From NCBI GenBank assembly GCA_037974335.1, contig CM075760.1, positions 33,861,609-33,925,608 of the forward strand: a stretch of 64,000 bases of DNA. The letters run 5' to 3'. The notes below the pieces were generated by a model. It made no database searches and had not been told where the DNA came from. It saw only the letters and a program-made list of their open reading frames with translations. Each line of letters starts with the position of its first letter. Positions within the stretch are counted from its first letter, which is position 1. This stretch comes from Prionace glauca (lineage: Eukaryota > Chordata > Chondrichthyes > Carcharhiniformes > Carcharhinidae). Made by a program: the position numbers and the translations under genes. Shown here piece after piece: positions 34,700 through 44,689 of this stretch.

Positions 34700-35407
34700 G
34701 TCTGTGTGTGAAGCTAAAAACAGAAGCTGTGCTGTTTCAAATCAAACTGCGGGATTTGGAGAAAATGATGGGAAGAGATTTTGCAAAGTCCCCTCCCCCA
34801 CTCCCTCAGCTGGCAGCCCAGCACGCAGGCGCAGAGAGCGCTGCTGAGCCGAGCTGTCCGGAGCAGGCGCAGTGTGGCTGCCGCCAGCGATCGCTCTCGA
34901 TGTCTTTTTGGAGCAGCCGGAGGGGGGAGGGGGAGATCACCGAGCGGCTTCTCGCTCTGGCCGGAGCCGCCAGCCGCTTGTCTGGAAACCTTGGCTCGAG
35001 GAGGGGCAGAGGGGAACAATGGGTGGGGGCGGGGCTCCCGGGTCCGCGCGCCCGGGCCTGCGCACTGGAACCCCGAGATATCATGGCAGAGAAGACTGAT
35101 TCCTGTTGGCTGATTCTAACGCTCAGTCTCCCATTGGAGCAAAAAGACGACATTGCGGATTGGACAAAAGCCCCGCGCGGCCGGAGGTCAAAGAGTCTCC
35201 GCCCCCACGTGGGCTCTGGTTCCGCTTCCTCGTTGTCTTCATTGACCAATGGGAAGAGCTGGAGGACCGGAAGGACTTTGATCATCCAGCCAATCAGAGT
35301 GCGGGATCACCCCGTGTTGTCTGAATGTGGAGCTGGTCAAGTGGCTGCTTCTCTCTCTCTGAAGATTCAGCCTCACACATCACAAATTTCTCCTCAGTCC
35401 AATATCT
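34700..35407. promoter_or_regulatory. Bidirectional CpG-island promoter of Z4 and Z5
   Basis: CpG-rich island with GGAGATCACCGAGCGGCTTC and several CCAAT boxes in both orientations (CCATTGG 35130, GATTGG 35158, ACCAATGG 35245, GCCAATCAG 35289); no TATA box. On the plus strand an exon ends at 35407 before GTGAGT; on the minus strand GTGAGT lies at about 34672-34667. The two donors face outward toward Z5 and Z4. The island is homologous to 45205-45545. Long open frames here reflect GC content and are not called genes. Confidence 0.75.
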
Positions 35408-35539
35408 GTGAGTAAAACACTTTACATTTCTTTTCTCATTATGGGGAAATTGGGGACTTGCAGCAACTGCAGGGAAAGGAAGTGAATCCAGGGAGGCTGC
35501 AGACTCTGGAAAGATTGGCCCAGGTCTATCTCCGTCTTG

Positions 35540-35945
35540 AACACATTGGTATCCTTTGCTCCTTCAGCTTGACACATTTATTTGTCTGACTACTGGGATG
35601 GTCTCTTTCCGAATGTTCACAATTAAAGAGGTGGTTTTCCCAGTGGATGACTAACCTTCAAGGGGACAGTAAATTAATATAGCACACAGGTATACCTGGT
35701 GTTGTTGCGGTACATATCAGACATTATTTATGGTTCTGTAAAATGTTTACTGTTATTTCTACATTTTAATATAGTACTGTATATCTTTGGGGTCCTTGCA
35801 AAATAGAAGAGATCATTCAACAGTTCCAGTCCTTCCCAATCCTTCATCAAACAATCTAGTTAGCTCCATTTCTCCCTAAATAACTGTACTTGTGGAAGTT
35901 TATTTGTTTCACATACCCACCCGTTCCGTTTTGAAATAAGTGACC
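35540..35945. repeat. Direct duplicate of 19430-19870
   Basis: Same block as described at 19430; here it lies in the presumed first intron of Z5. Confidence 0.75.
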
Positions 35946-36103
35946 ACTACTTCCACAATCTTCATAGGCAGAGAGGCAGATTATGACTATTCACTTTATA
36001 AATAATATTCTTCCTCAAATACCCTGCTACTATACTGCTAATTAAGAAATAGAGTACGGTAGAACACACATTTTTCATCCAGTTATGTACATGATGTGGA
36101 GAT

Positions 36104-36732
36104 AGAACATAGAACATTACAGCACAAACAGGCCCTTCGGCCCTCGAGTTGCGCCGATCGCATCAACCCCACCAATCTATAGACCTATCTATAACCCCCA
36201 ATCCCATTAAACCCCATATACTCATCCAGAAGTCTTTTAAAAGACCCCAGCGAGCTCGCCTCCACCACTGACGACGGCAGCCGATTCCAATCACTCACCA
36301 CCCTCTGAGTGAAAAACTTACCCCTAACATCACCTCTGTACTTCCCTCCCCGCACCTTAAACCTGTGTCCCCTCGTAGCGACCATTTCAACCCGGGGAAA
36401 TAGCCTCTGAGAGTCCACCCTATCTATTCCTCTCAACATTTTATAAACTTCTATCAGGTCGCCTCTCAACCTTCGCCTCTCCAGGGAAAAGAGTCCCAGC
36501 TCCCTCAACCTATCTTCATAAGGCATGCCTCCCAGTCCAGGCAACATCCTTGTAAATCTCCTCTGCACCCTTTCAATAGCTTCTACGTCTTTCCTATAGT
36601 GAGGCGACCAGAACTGCGCACAGTACTCCAAATGAGGCCTGACGAGGGTCCTGTAAAGTTGCAGCATTACCTCCCGACTCCTAAACTCAATCCCTCGATT
36701 AATGAAGGCCAGTACACCATACGCCTTCTTGA
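36104..36732 (-). mobile_element. CR1-like LINE, second subfamily, 5'-truncated
   Basis: Minus-strand copy with an open C-terminal frame (36667-36185) reading TLVRPHLEYCAQFWSPHYRK and a 3' end GAACATAGAACATTACAGCA on the plus strand. The same subfamily is inserted at 51655-52424. Confidence 0.88.
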
Positions 36733-37048
36733 TGCTGGTGTTGTACCGGGGTGAGCACGGTAAGACGTCTCACCACACCAGATTAAAGTCTAATAGATTC
36801 ATATGGAATCCATAATGTGGAGGTGCTGGTGTTGGACTGGGATAGGCACAGTAAGAAGTCTCACAACACCAGATTAAAGTCCAACAGGTTCATTTCAAAA
36901 CACAACACCAGATTAAAGTCCAACAGGTTCATTTGGAATCACCAGTTTTCGGAGCGCTGCTCCTTCAACAGATGTCTCATCTGATGAAGAAGCAGCACTC
37001 CAAAAGCTCATGATACAAACAAACCTGTTGGACTTTAACCCAGTTATA
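36731..37048. repeat. Nested Penelope-type tail repeats
   Basis: Three partial copies of the CACAGTAAGAAGTCTCACAA block, two in one direction, followed by facing halves: TTTTCGGAGCGCTGCTCCTT...and CTGATGAAGAAGCAGCACTC, closing with GTTGGACTTTAACCC. It is a palindromic arrangement as at 54009, but rearranged. Confidence 0.75.
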
Positions 37049-37144
37049 TATATTCACATGATATATACTACTGCGTGTTAAGAATTTCAGGTTTCTTTGA
37101 AGCTGTCAATTAGAACAAATCACTCCTTCACTATATATTTTTTA

Positions 37145-37283
37145 AAACAGTAAAGGAATTAAGTGTTATGATGAGGTAAGTGGAGCAAGGTCCATGAAAA
37201 GATCAACTATGATCTTATTGAATGCAGAGCAGCTCGGGAGGTCTGGTGCTGTACTTCTGCTTCTAGTTCTTATGTTCTTGTAA
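37145..37283 (+). mobile_element. Old CR1-like 3' tail
   Basis: AAGGAATTAAGTGTTATGATG, ATGATCTTATTGAATGC and TTCTTATGTTCTTGTAAC give the order of a CR1 3' end. Confidence 0.6.
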
Positions 37284-37817
37284 CTGTTTGACTGATATTT
37301 GGACAGCAGAGTGAAAATGGCAAAAATTGCTGGAATTTTACCGGCACACAGCCCGAAGCTCATATGACCCTGTAAGAGAATGCCATGCTGCACACCTCAC
37401 CTGCCCTAATTCTGGGGCAAATGTGCCAGTAAAATTTTGGCCAATGTGTCTGGGTGGATTTTTGAGGAATTATAGAGGAAAGAAGATTCTATAGAAACTA
37501 GAATTTTTGGTTTTGAATTTCTATTCTGCACAAAGTGACAACTTTCATGAACTGCTTTTACAGGATATTTGGAGACGATTTGCAGACATACATCCCAAAA
37601 GATTTTAAGCAACAGCGTAACTGGAAAAGCACCAAGACATACATACGCACAGTCAAGTGAGTGCTTCAGTGAACTGACTGTGGAAAGAGCTTTAACCAGT
37701 TACACAGCCTGAAAAAAATTACACCATCCACAGTGAGGAGAAACAGTACACGTTTGTGTGTGTGGATGAGACTTCAATTGGTCATCGAACCTGGAGAGAG
37801 ACAAAGACACCCACATC

Positions 37818-38720
37818 ATGGAGACACCATGGAAATGTGGGGACTGTGGGAAGAAATTCAGATACCCATCAGAGCTGGAGATTCATCAACGCAGTCACAC
37901 AGGGGAGAAACCATTCACCTGTTTCAAATGTGGGAGGGGATTCAGTAATTCATCCAATTTATTGAAACACAGACGGGTTCACAGTGAGGAGAGGCCGTTC
38001 ACCTGTTCTGACTGTGGCAAGGGATTCAAATCCTTATCAGTGCTAGAGATTCATTGGCGGATTCACACTGGAGAGAGGCCATTCACCTGCTCCGAGTGTG
38101 GGAAGAGATTCGCTCATTTATCCAACTTTCTGACACACAAGCGGGTTCACACTGGGGAGAGGCCTTTCTCCTGCTCTGTGTGTGAGAAGAGATTCAGTGA
38201 TTCATCCAGTCTGCGGAAACACAAGCAAGTTCACACTGGAGAGAGGCCTTTCTCCTGCTGTGTGTGTAGGAAGAGATTCAGAGATTCATCCACCCTGCGG
38301 AAGCATGAGCGAGTTCACACTGGGGAGAGGCCATTCACCTGCTCTGACTGTGGGAAAGGATTCACTCGGTCATCCCACCTGCTGATGCACCAACAAATCC
38401 ACACACGGGAGAGATCTTTCACCTGCACCGTGTGTGGGAAGGGATTCAGTGCATCATCTACCTTGCAGAACCACCAGGCAGTTCATACTGGGGAGAGGCC
38501 ATCCCCCTGCTCCGTGTGTGGGAAGGCATTTACACAGTTATCTGCCCTGCTGCGACACCAGGCAGTTCACACTGGAGAGAGGCCATTCCCCTGCTGTGTG
38601 TGTGGGAAAAGATTCAGAGATTCATCCACCCTGCGAAAGCACGAGCAAGTTCACATGGGGAAAGACCATTCACCTGCTCTGACTGTGGGAAGGGATTCAC
38701 TCGGTCATCCCATCTGCTGA
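37818..38720 (+). CDS. C2H2 zinc finger protein Z5, 10 fingers in frame
   Basis: Starts [20 protein letters not shown] and has ten regular fingers, then loses frame in the linker after finger 10, where CACACTGGGG has become CACATGGGG (about 38653-38661). The readable protein is 300 residues with a nonsense tail of about 20. Fingers 6-9 and 10-13 are a duplicated four-finger block: the phrase GAGATTCATCCACCCTGCG recurs at 38281 and 38617, exactly 336 bases apart. A splice acceptor (GCTTTTACAG) ends at 37563; the likely first exon ends at 35407 in the CpG island. The leader 37640-37817 contains a relic finger. Whether the shortened protein works is open; ten fingers could still bind DNA. Confidence 0.8.
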   Translation: METPWKCGDCGKKFRYPSELEIHQRSHTGEKPFTCFKCGRGFSNSSNLLKHRRVHSEERPFTCSDCGKGFKSLSVLEIHWRIHTGERPFTCSECGKRFAHLSNFLTHKRVHTGERPFSCSVCEKRFSDSSSLRKHKQVHTGERPFSCCVCRKRFRDSSTLRKHERVHTGERPFTCSDCGKGFTRSSHLLMHQQIHTRERSFTCTVCGKGFSASSTLQNHQAVHTGERPSPCSVCGKAFTQLSALLRHQAVHTGERPFPCCVCGKRFRDSSTLRKHEQVHMGKDHSPALTVGRDSLGHPIC

Positions 38721-39157
38721 TGCATCAACGAGTTCACACAGGGGAGAGACCTTTCACCTGCACCGTGTGTGGGAAGGGATTCAGTGCATCATCTACCCTG
38801 CAGAACCATCAGGCTGTTCACACTGGGGAGAAGCCATTCCCCTGCTCTGTGTGTGGGAAGGGGTTTACTAGGTCCATCAGTCTGCAGAAACACCAGCAAA
38901 TTCACTCTGGAGAGCCTGTTCACCTGCACTGAGTGTGGGAAGGGATTCATTCATTCCTCCAGCCTCTGGAAACACCAGCGAGTTCACACCGGGGAGAAGC
39001 CATTTATCTGCGCTGAACGTGGGAAGGGATTTGCTGATCCTTCCAACCTGTGGAAGCACAAGCAAGTTCACACAGAGGAGAGAGACTGTTCACCTGCTCC
39101 GAGTGTAGGAAAGGATTCACAGACATCCAAGCTGCTGAGACACTGGCAATCACACTG
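38721..39157 (+). pseudogene. Out-of-frame 3' fingers of Z5
   Basis: Fingers 11-13 ([39 protein letters not shown]) are intact in the next frame. A further break near 38912 leads to fingers 14 and 15 (IHSSSLWKHQRVH; CAERGKGFADPSNL, where the second Cys is Arg), then decay. An AATAAA lies at about 39324. Confidence 0.8.
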
Positions 39158-39319
39158 ATTAGAGACCTTTTAAATACTCTGCCTGTGGGTGTGAATTGTA
39201 TAATTTGAGGTTTAGTAAACACAAGCAGTGGACATTGATTTACATGAGCACATATAAAGATACACTTACTGACAAAGCATGGAATGGTTTGGGAATTATA
39301 TACTTGTAATATTTCACTC

Positions 39320-41060
39320 TGTGAATAAATCTGTACTAAGTAAAAATTGGTTCCACTTTCTTCCTTCACTATAAGGCTGTCAGGATTATAATGTGCTGAC
39401 AGAGAATGTTTAAAAATACACACAGTTTCCAATCTGGCTTGTTTGAGAAGGAATAATGATATCTTTGATAAAAATCAGAAGGGAAAGATGCACATTGTCT
39501 TAAAACGACACAAACAATTTGACAGTTTAAAAGTCCTGCTTCAAGATACAGGAGCAGATGGTGAAGAGTTTACGAGACTCATACAAGACACTAGTGCAAA
39601 GTGTACAATGTTTCAAAATTGTTGGAGGATGCCATCACATCCCAACAGTAAACCTGCCCTTTGCATTTGGGGCTGAACCTGTGGCACCAGCTGAGTTTCT
39701 GAATGATGAGTTGTGAGATGTGTGTGAACACATGAACATTTTGGTCATGAACACGGCAGCTGAAAGATGGATGCTGTGAAAGGAATCAAGCAGTGATCGA
39801 TTAAATGTTGCAGAAAATCTCAGCTGATCAGCTAAACTTCAAATTGATAACTGCGCTGATATGGACAATTCACATAAAGAATTCACGTCAGTTGATTGGA
39901 GAGTATAATCCCTGTCAATTGGTCAATGGGAGAAATTCCAAATGACCCTCTGTGCTGGATGATAACCTTCCTGATTTACAAGGGTGATAATTAGTGCAAA
40001 TTTTATTTATTTATTAGCTGATTGTTTCAGTAGTGCTTGAGCTAAAAAACTATTGCAGATCTTAGAAGAGGAGTGTCTTATAATGTAATACTTAATTTTG
40101 TACAAAGACCATAATGTTTATCTTTTTCTTTTGTTTGTGTGTGTTGTTACAATTAGGGTTGAGAACATTAATATTTAACAAGAAATCCAAACACCCATTA
40201 CAAGATTCCAGATTTTTAAACAAAATCAAACTTCACTGTATATAAAATATTAAAAACCAGCTCAATGAATTATATTTTGTAAAGATTTATGCTGTAAACT
40301 CAGTTCTGACTCCAAACATGAATTCTATTTTCACTCTCTACAGATGCTGCCAGACCTGCTGAGATTTTGCAGCATATTTCCTTTTTTGTACTTTTTTTTT
40401 AGAACCCTACAGTGCAGAAACAGGCCCTTCGGCCCATCGAGTCTGCACCGAACACAATCCCACCCAGACCCTATCCCCATATCCCTACACATTTACCTGC
40501 TAATCCCTCTAACCTACACATCCCAGGTCACTAAGGGGCAATTTTAGCATAGCCAATGAACCTAACCCGCACATCTTTGGACTGTGGGAGGAAACCGGAG
40601 CACCCGGAGAAAACCCACGCATACACGAGGAGAATGTGCAAACTCCACACAGGCAGTGACCCGAGCCGGGAATCGAACCCAGGACCCTGGAGCTGTGAAG
40701 CAGCAGTGCTAACCTCTGTGCTACCGTGCCGCCCTTATAAACCCTTATACTTAATATCTTGAACGTACATTCAATTCTGTTCCTGTAACTCTCAAAAGAT
40801 ATGTCAAAGCTCCCAGAATTCATTTTAATTCCCCTCAGTATTCCAGCTATACTCCAGGCTCCAAGATTTCATGAGGATTTGATTGATTCTATTAGTTTTC
40901 GGCTAAACAACTGCCCAACTTTCCTTTGAGTTTTCAAAATTGACTCAAAACATGGACTCCTCAATCCAAGCATGGACTTCACTGTTTTCCTGCTGAGGGA
41001 TTTAAACATTGGGAACACCCATGGTTCCGAATGACCTCCTCGGCTCCCGCTCCCACAGCT
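39320..41060. repeat. Direct duplicate of 28340-30030
   Basis: 3' flank of Z5, matching the 3' flank of relic Z3 in order and direction. It contains the V-SINE at 40401, absent from the other copy, and no gene. Confidence 0.75.
40401..40735 (-). mobile_element. V-type SINE (HE1-like), well preserved
   Basis: Near-complete minus-strand copy: tRNA-like head with B box GGGTTCGATTCC, core GGTTTCCTCCCACAGTCC, and first tail type ending CACTGTAGGGTTC. The best reference copy in this window. Confidence 0.92.
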
Positions 41061-41268
41061 GCTTCACGGCTCCCACTCCCACAGCTGGTTCACGGCTCCC
41101 GCTCCCACAGCTGGTTCACGGCTCCCACTCCCACAGCTGGTTCACGGCTCCCACTCCCACAGCTGGTTCACGGCTCCCACTCCCACAGCTGCTTCACGGC
41201 TCCCACTCCCACAGCTGGTTCACGGCTCCCACTCCCACAGCTGGTTCACGGCTCCTGCTCCAACATGG
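41040..41268. repeat. 26-bp minisatellite
   Basis: About nine copies of a unit like CTCCCACTCCCACAGCTGGT plus TCACGG. Because 26 is not a multiple of three, the same repeat is open in more than one frame, which explains the repetitive open frames. Confidence 0.95.
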
Positions 41269-41605
41269 TAGTTGAGATACTGAATCCCGTCACACACAGA
41301 GCAGGTGAACGGCCTCTCCCCAGAGTGAACTCGCTGGTGTCTCAGCAGGGTGGTTGAGATACTGAATCCCTTCACACACAGAGCAGGTGAACAGCCTCTC
41401 CCCAGAGTGAACTCGCTGGTGTCTCAGCAGGGTGGTTGAGATACTGAATCCCTTCACACACAGAGCAGGTGAACGGCCTCTCCCCAGAGTGAACTCGCTG
41501 GTGTCTCAGCAGGGTGGTTGAGATACTGAATCCCTTCACACACAGAGCAGGTGAACGGCCTCTCCCCAGTATAAACTCATCGATGTGTGAACTCGTCGAC
41601 GCTCT
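41269..41605 (-). repeat. 82-bp tandem array derived from a zinc finger
   Basis: On the minus strand each unit reads as a C2H2 finger with its linker (CSVC..., [15 protein letters not shown]). The mark GTTGAGATACTGAATCCC recurs at 41271, 41353, 41435 and 41517, exactly 82 bases apart. A normal finger unit is 84 bases, so each copy shifts the frame and the array cannot encode consecutive fingers. Confidence 0.92.
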
Positions 41606-42065
41606 TGTAAACATATAATAATCTCTGAAATATTACCTGTTGCCTGTCTCCCATTATACCTTTTGATGCAGTTTCCTATCTCAGAAAACTTGCCCCTCAT
41701 ATTTTTGTTTTCTCCTGTGAGAAACACCCACATAAATTAAACTAAAGAACCATATAACTACCGCAGCCTATCTCCATGGCAATGTTACATACTTTGGTGG
41801 GGTTCCAAACAGAATTACGAATTAACTACTTTTGAACTTACAATGTGCCTTCACTCTTGTGATCCTTGTGAAATTTGAAGACAAGAAATGTGCTCTTCCA
41901 GGCTCAAAGATCATCAGCCCACTGTAGTCAAAGCCGTGAGTCCGGCCAGTCCAGCATCAAGAAACCTTCTGACTCTCCCCATTGACCAACTGGGAGAATG
42001 AACAAAATGCAGTCCTGGACATAAGTGAGAGCAGAAACAATAACCGCAGAATCCAAACCCTGGAA
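41606..42065. other. Intergenic 3' flank of Z6
   Basis: 41880-42060 resembles the 3' flank of Z1 (AAGCCGTGAGTCCGGCCAGT, CCAGC, AAGAAACC). Nothing else is recognised. Confidence 0.4.
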
Positions 42066-42147
42066 TCACTTGTGAACTCGCTGGTGTCTCAGCAGATGGA
42101 ATGAGTGAACAATTCCATTCCCACGTTGAGAGCAGATGAACGACGCC

Positions 42148-43077
42148 CTACTCTGTATGAACTCGCCAGTGTTTCCGCAGGGAGGATGAATCACTGAATC
42201 TCTTCCCACACTGACAGCAGGTAAACGGTTTCTCTCCAGTGTGGATTCGCAGGTGTGTCTGCAGATTGAAAAGCCGGGAGAAGGCCTTCCCACAGTGGGA
42301 GCAGCTGAACTGTCTCTCCCCAGTGTGGATTCGCTGGTGTATCTGCAAGTTGGATAACTGAGTGAATCCCTTCCCACATTGAGCGCAGGTGAATGGTCTC
42401 TCCCCAGTGTGAACGCGCTGGTGTATCTGCAGAGCGGATGAATCACTGAATCCCTTCCCACACTGAGAGCAGGTGAATGGCCTCTCCCCAGTGTGAACCA
42501 GCTGATGTCTCAGTAGGTGGGCTGACATGGTGAATCCCTTCCCACACACGGGGCAAGTGAATGGCCTCTCCCCAGTGTGAACTCTCTGGTGTGTCAGCAG
42601 GTGGGATGAGAGAGGGAATCCCTTCCCACATTCGGAGCAGATAAATGGCTTCTGCCCAGTATGAACCTGCTGGTGTCTCTGCAGGGTTGATGGATCAGTG
42701 AATGCCTTACCACACACAGAGCAGGTGAACGGCCTCTCCCCGCTGTGAACTCGCCGGTGTCTCCACAGGTGGGATGAATCACGGAATTGCTTTCCACACT
42801 GAGAGCAGGTGAATGGTTTCTCCCTGCTGTGAACTCGCCGGTGTCTCCGCAGGGAGGATGAATCACTAAATCCCTTTCCACACTGAGAGCAGGTGAATGG
42901 TCTCTCTCCAGTGTGAACTCGCTTGTGGGACTGTAGGAAGGATAGCCGAGTGAATCCCTTCCCACACTCAGTGCAGGTGAACGGCTTCTCCCCAGTGTGA
43001 ATGCGCTGATGGATTTCCAGTTGTGACGAAAACCTGAATTCCTTCCCACAGTCCCCACATTTCCATAGTTTCTCCAT
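42148..43077 (-). CDS. C2H2 zinc finger protein Z6, 11 fingers
   Basis: Single exon frame from [20 protein letters not shown] with eleven standard fingers, ending at a stop right after the eleventh (HWRVHTE). A twelfth finger lies just beyond in another frame (42147-42066) and has lost one Cys (CSQRGNG), so the gene has shortened by a frame change in the linker. The fingers mix CSQC and CSVC/CSEC types, unlike the uniform CSQC of Z1. A splice acceptor (TTTTTACAG on the minus strand) ends at 43423, and a GTGAGT exon donor lies at about 44661 on the minus strand, next to the CpG promoter at 45.2-45.5 kb after a Penelope-type insertion. The leader (43078-43260) holds the family's relic fingers. 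Predicted nuclear DNA-binding protein of 309 residues. Confidence 0.87.
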   Translation of the reverse strand: MEKLWKCGDCGKEFRFSSQLEIHQRIHTGEKPFTCTECGKGFTRLSFLQSHKRVHTGERPFTCSQCGKGFSDSSSLRRHRRVHSREKPFTCSQCGKQFRDSSHLWRHRRVHSGERPFTCSVCGKAFTDPSTLQRHQQVHTGQKPFICSECGKGFPLSSHLLTHQRVHTGERPFTCPVCGKGFTMSAHLLRHQLVHTGERPFTCSQCGKGFSDSSALQIHQRVHTGERPFTCAQCGKGFTQLSNLQIHQRIHTGERQFSCSHCGKAFSRLFNLQTHLRIHTGEKPFTCCQCGKRFSDSSSLRKHWRVHTE

Positions 43078-43737
43078 GGTGCTGGTGTCCTTGTGTCTCT
43101 CCAGGTTGGATGATCAGTTGAAATCTCATACACACACAGAACACATGTACAGTTGCTCTTTTTTGTGAATGGTGTGATATTTTTTCAGGCTGTGTAACTG
43201 GTTAAAGTTCTTTCCACAGTCACTCAGGTGGGTGCATGTTTCAGTGTAAAGCTCTTTCCACAGTCAGTTTACTGGAACACTCTCACTCTGGTGCGTGTGT
43301 GTCTCGGTGCTTTTCCAGTCACAATGATGTTTGAAATCTTCTGAATCTGACAGATCGTGACTCTATCAGATCTAGATGTAATGTTTGAGATTTCTGTCTG
43401 TGATTCCTCCTCTTCTGATATCCTGTAAAAACAATTTACAAAAAACATCACAGTCAGAACAGACAATTCTAGCTTCTATAGGAACATCCTTTCATCTGTC
43501 ATTAATGAAAATGTGTAAATCTCCATCCCACAAATTCCTCCTCCATTCTCACGCTGCCGTATCTAACATTCAGCCACCCAACATTCCTGATGGTGCTGAT
43601 TCAGGATGAATGACATGCTCACTGCTCCCTGTCCTGGACACCTAGGTCATAACAAATAGAGTTCTTCTATCTAGAGAGACTAAATAGTCTTGTTCTTCGG
43701 AGTTTAGAAGAGTGAGGATGACCTTATTCAAACATAT
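43078..43737. other. Z6 leader, acceptor and intron
   Basis: 43078-43422 is the leader part of the exon with relic fingers and stops. 43424-43737 is intron-like and resembles the sequences upstream of Z1 (ACAGACAATTCTA, TATCTAACATTCA). No other gene. Confidence 0.55.
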
Positions 43738-44222
43738 AATTTCATTTGATTTATTATTGTCGCATGTAATAACATACAGTGAAAAGTATTTTTCTTGCAT
43801 GCTATACAGATAAAGCATACCATTCATAGGGAAGGCAAGGAGAGAGTGCAGAATATAGTGTTACAGTCATTGCTGGGGTGTAGAAAAAGAACAACTTAAT
43901 GCAAGGTAAGTCCATTTGAAAATCTGACAGCAGCAGGGAAGAAGCTGCTGTTGAATCGGTTGGGACATGACCTCAGACTTTTGTATATTTTTCTCAATGG
44001 AAGAAGGTGGAAAAGAGAATGTCTGGAGTGCGTGGGGTCCTTAATTATGGTGGCTACTTTGGCGAGGCAGTGGGATGTGTAGACAGAGTCAATGGATGGG
44101 AGGCTGGTTTGCATGCTGGATTGGGCCACATTCACAACATTTTGCAGTTCCTTGCGGTCTTGGGCAGAGCAGGAGCCCGTACCAAGCTGTGATACAACCA
44201 GAAAGAATGCCTTCTACAGTTC
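43738..44222 (-). mobile_element. L2-like LINE 3' end
   Basis: Uninterrupted version of the split copy at 2104-5005, from the AAATCAAAT tail at the left inward to the CTTGGTACGGGCTCCTGCTC region. It proves the continuity of the two pieces around the CR1 at 2279. Confidence 0.78.
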
Positions 44223-44224
44223 TG

Positions 44225-44583
44225 TCATAAATCTGTATGAGATCCTGAGGGAGTTTGATAGGGCAGAAGGAGAGACATTTTCATGAGTGGAAGAGTCTCG
44301 AACAAGCTACAAGTTAAAGGGCCAGTCATTTAAAACTGAGGTGCAGAGAAATGTCTTCTCACAGAACATGGTGAATCTCTGGAATTCTCTGCTCCAAAGG
44401 ATGGTAGAGGCTGAATCATTAGAAGTATTTAAAATGGAGGTGGATAAATATTTGATAGATTGAGGAATAGAGGGCAATGGGGAAATGGCTCACAAAAGGA
44501 GGCCGGTATTGATCAGCTCTGATTGTATTGAACGGCAGGGTCGCTTGAAGGGCCTGGTGGCCTCTCCTGCTTCTATTTCTTGT
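44225..44583 (+). mobile_element. Old CR1-like LINE 3' end
   Basis: GAATCTCTGGAATTCTCTGC, GATAAATATTTGATAGATTG and CTTGAAGGGCCTGGTGGCCT follow the CR1 3' order, ending TCTATTTCTTGTG. Confidence 0.7.
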
Positions 44584-44689
44584 GATCAGTTGCTGCAGGT
44601 CCCAGTTTCCGCCCAGATTGAGGTAAGGAATGGAAAGAGGCAGAATGAAAGTGTTTTACTCACAGATGTTGGAGACGGGGAAGTTTGAG

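Noticed and set aside
34708-35415. Open frame of 235 codons in the CpG island, and several overlapping long frames on both strands
   Set aside because: The base composition of a CpG island removes stop codons by chance. There is no domain, the frame crosses a likely splice donor at 35408, and the homologous island at 45.2 kb does not keep the frame.
39443-39676. 77-codon plus-strand frame after Z5
   Set aside because: No domain, and the duplicate block near 28400-28700 does not keep the same frame.
41009-41357. Repetitive [20 protein letters not shown]-like frames
   Set aside because: The 26-bp minisatellite is open in more than one frame; no start context or conservation, and the duplicate block lacks it.
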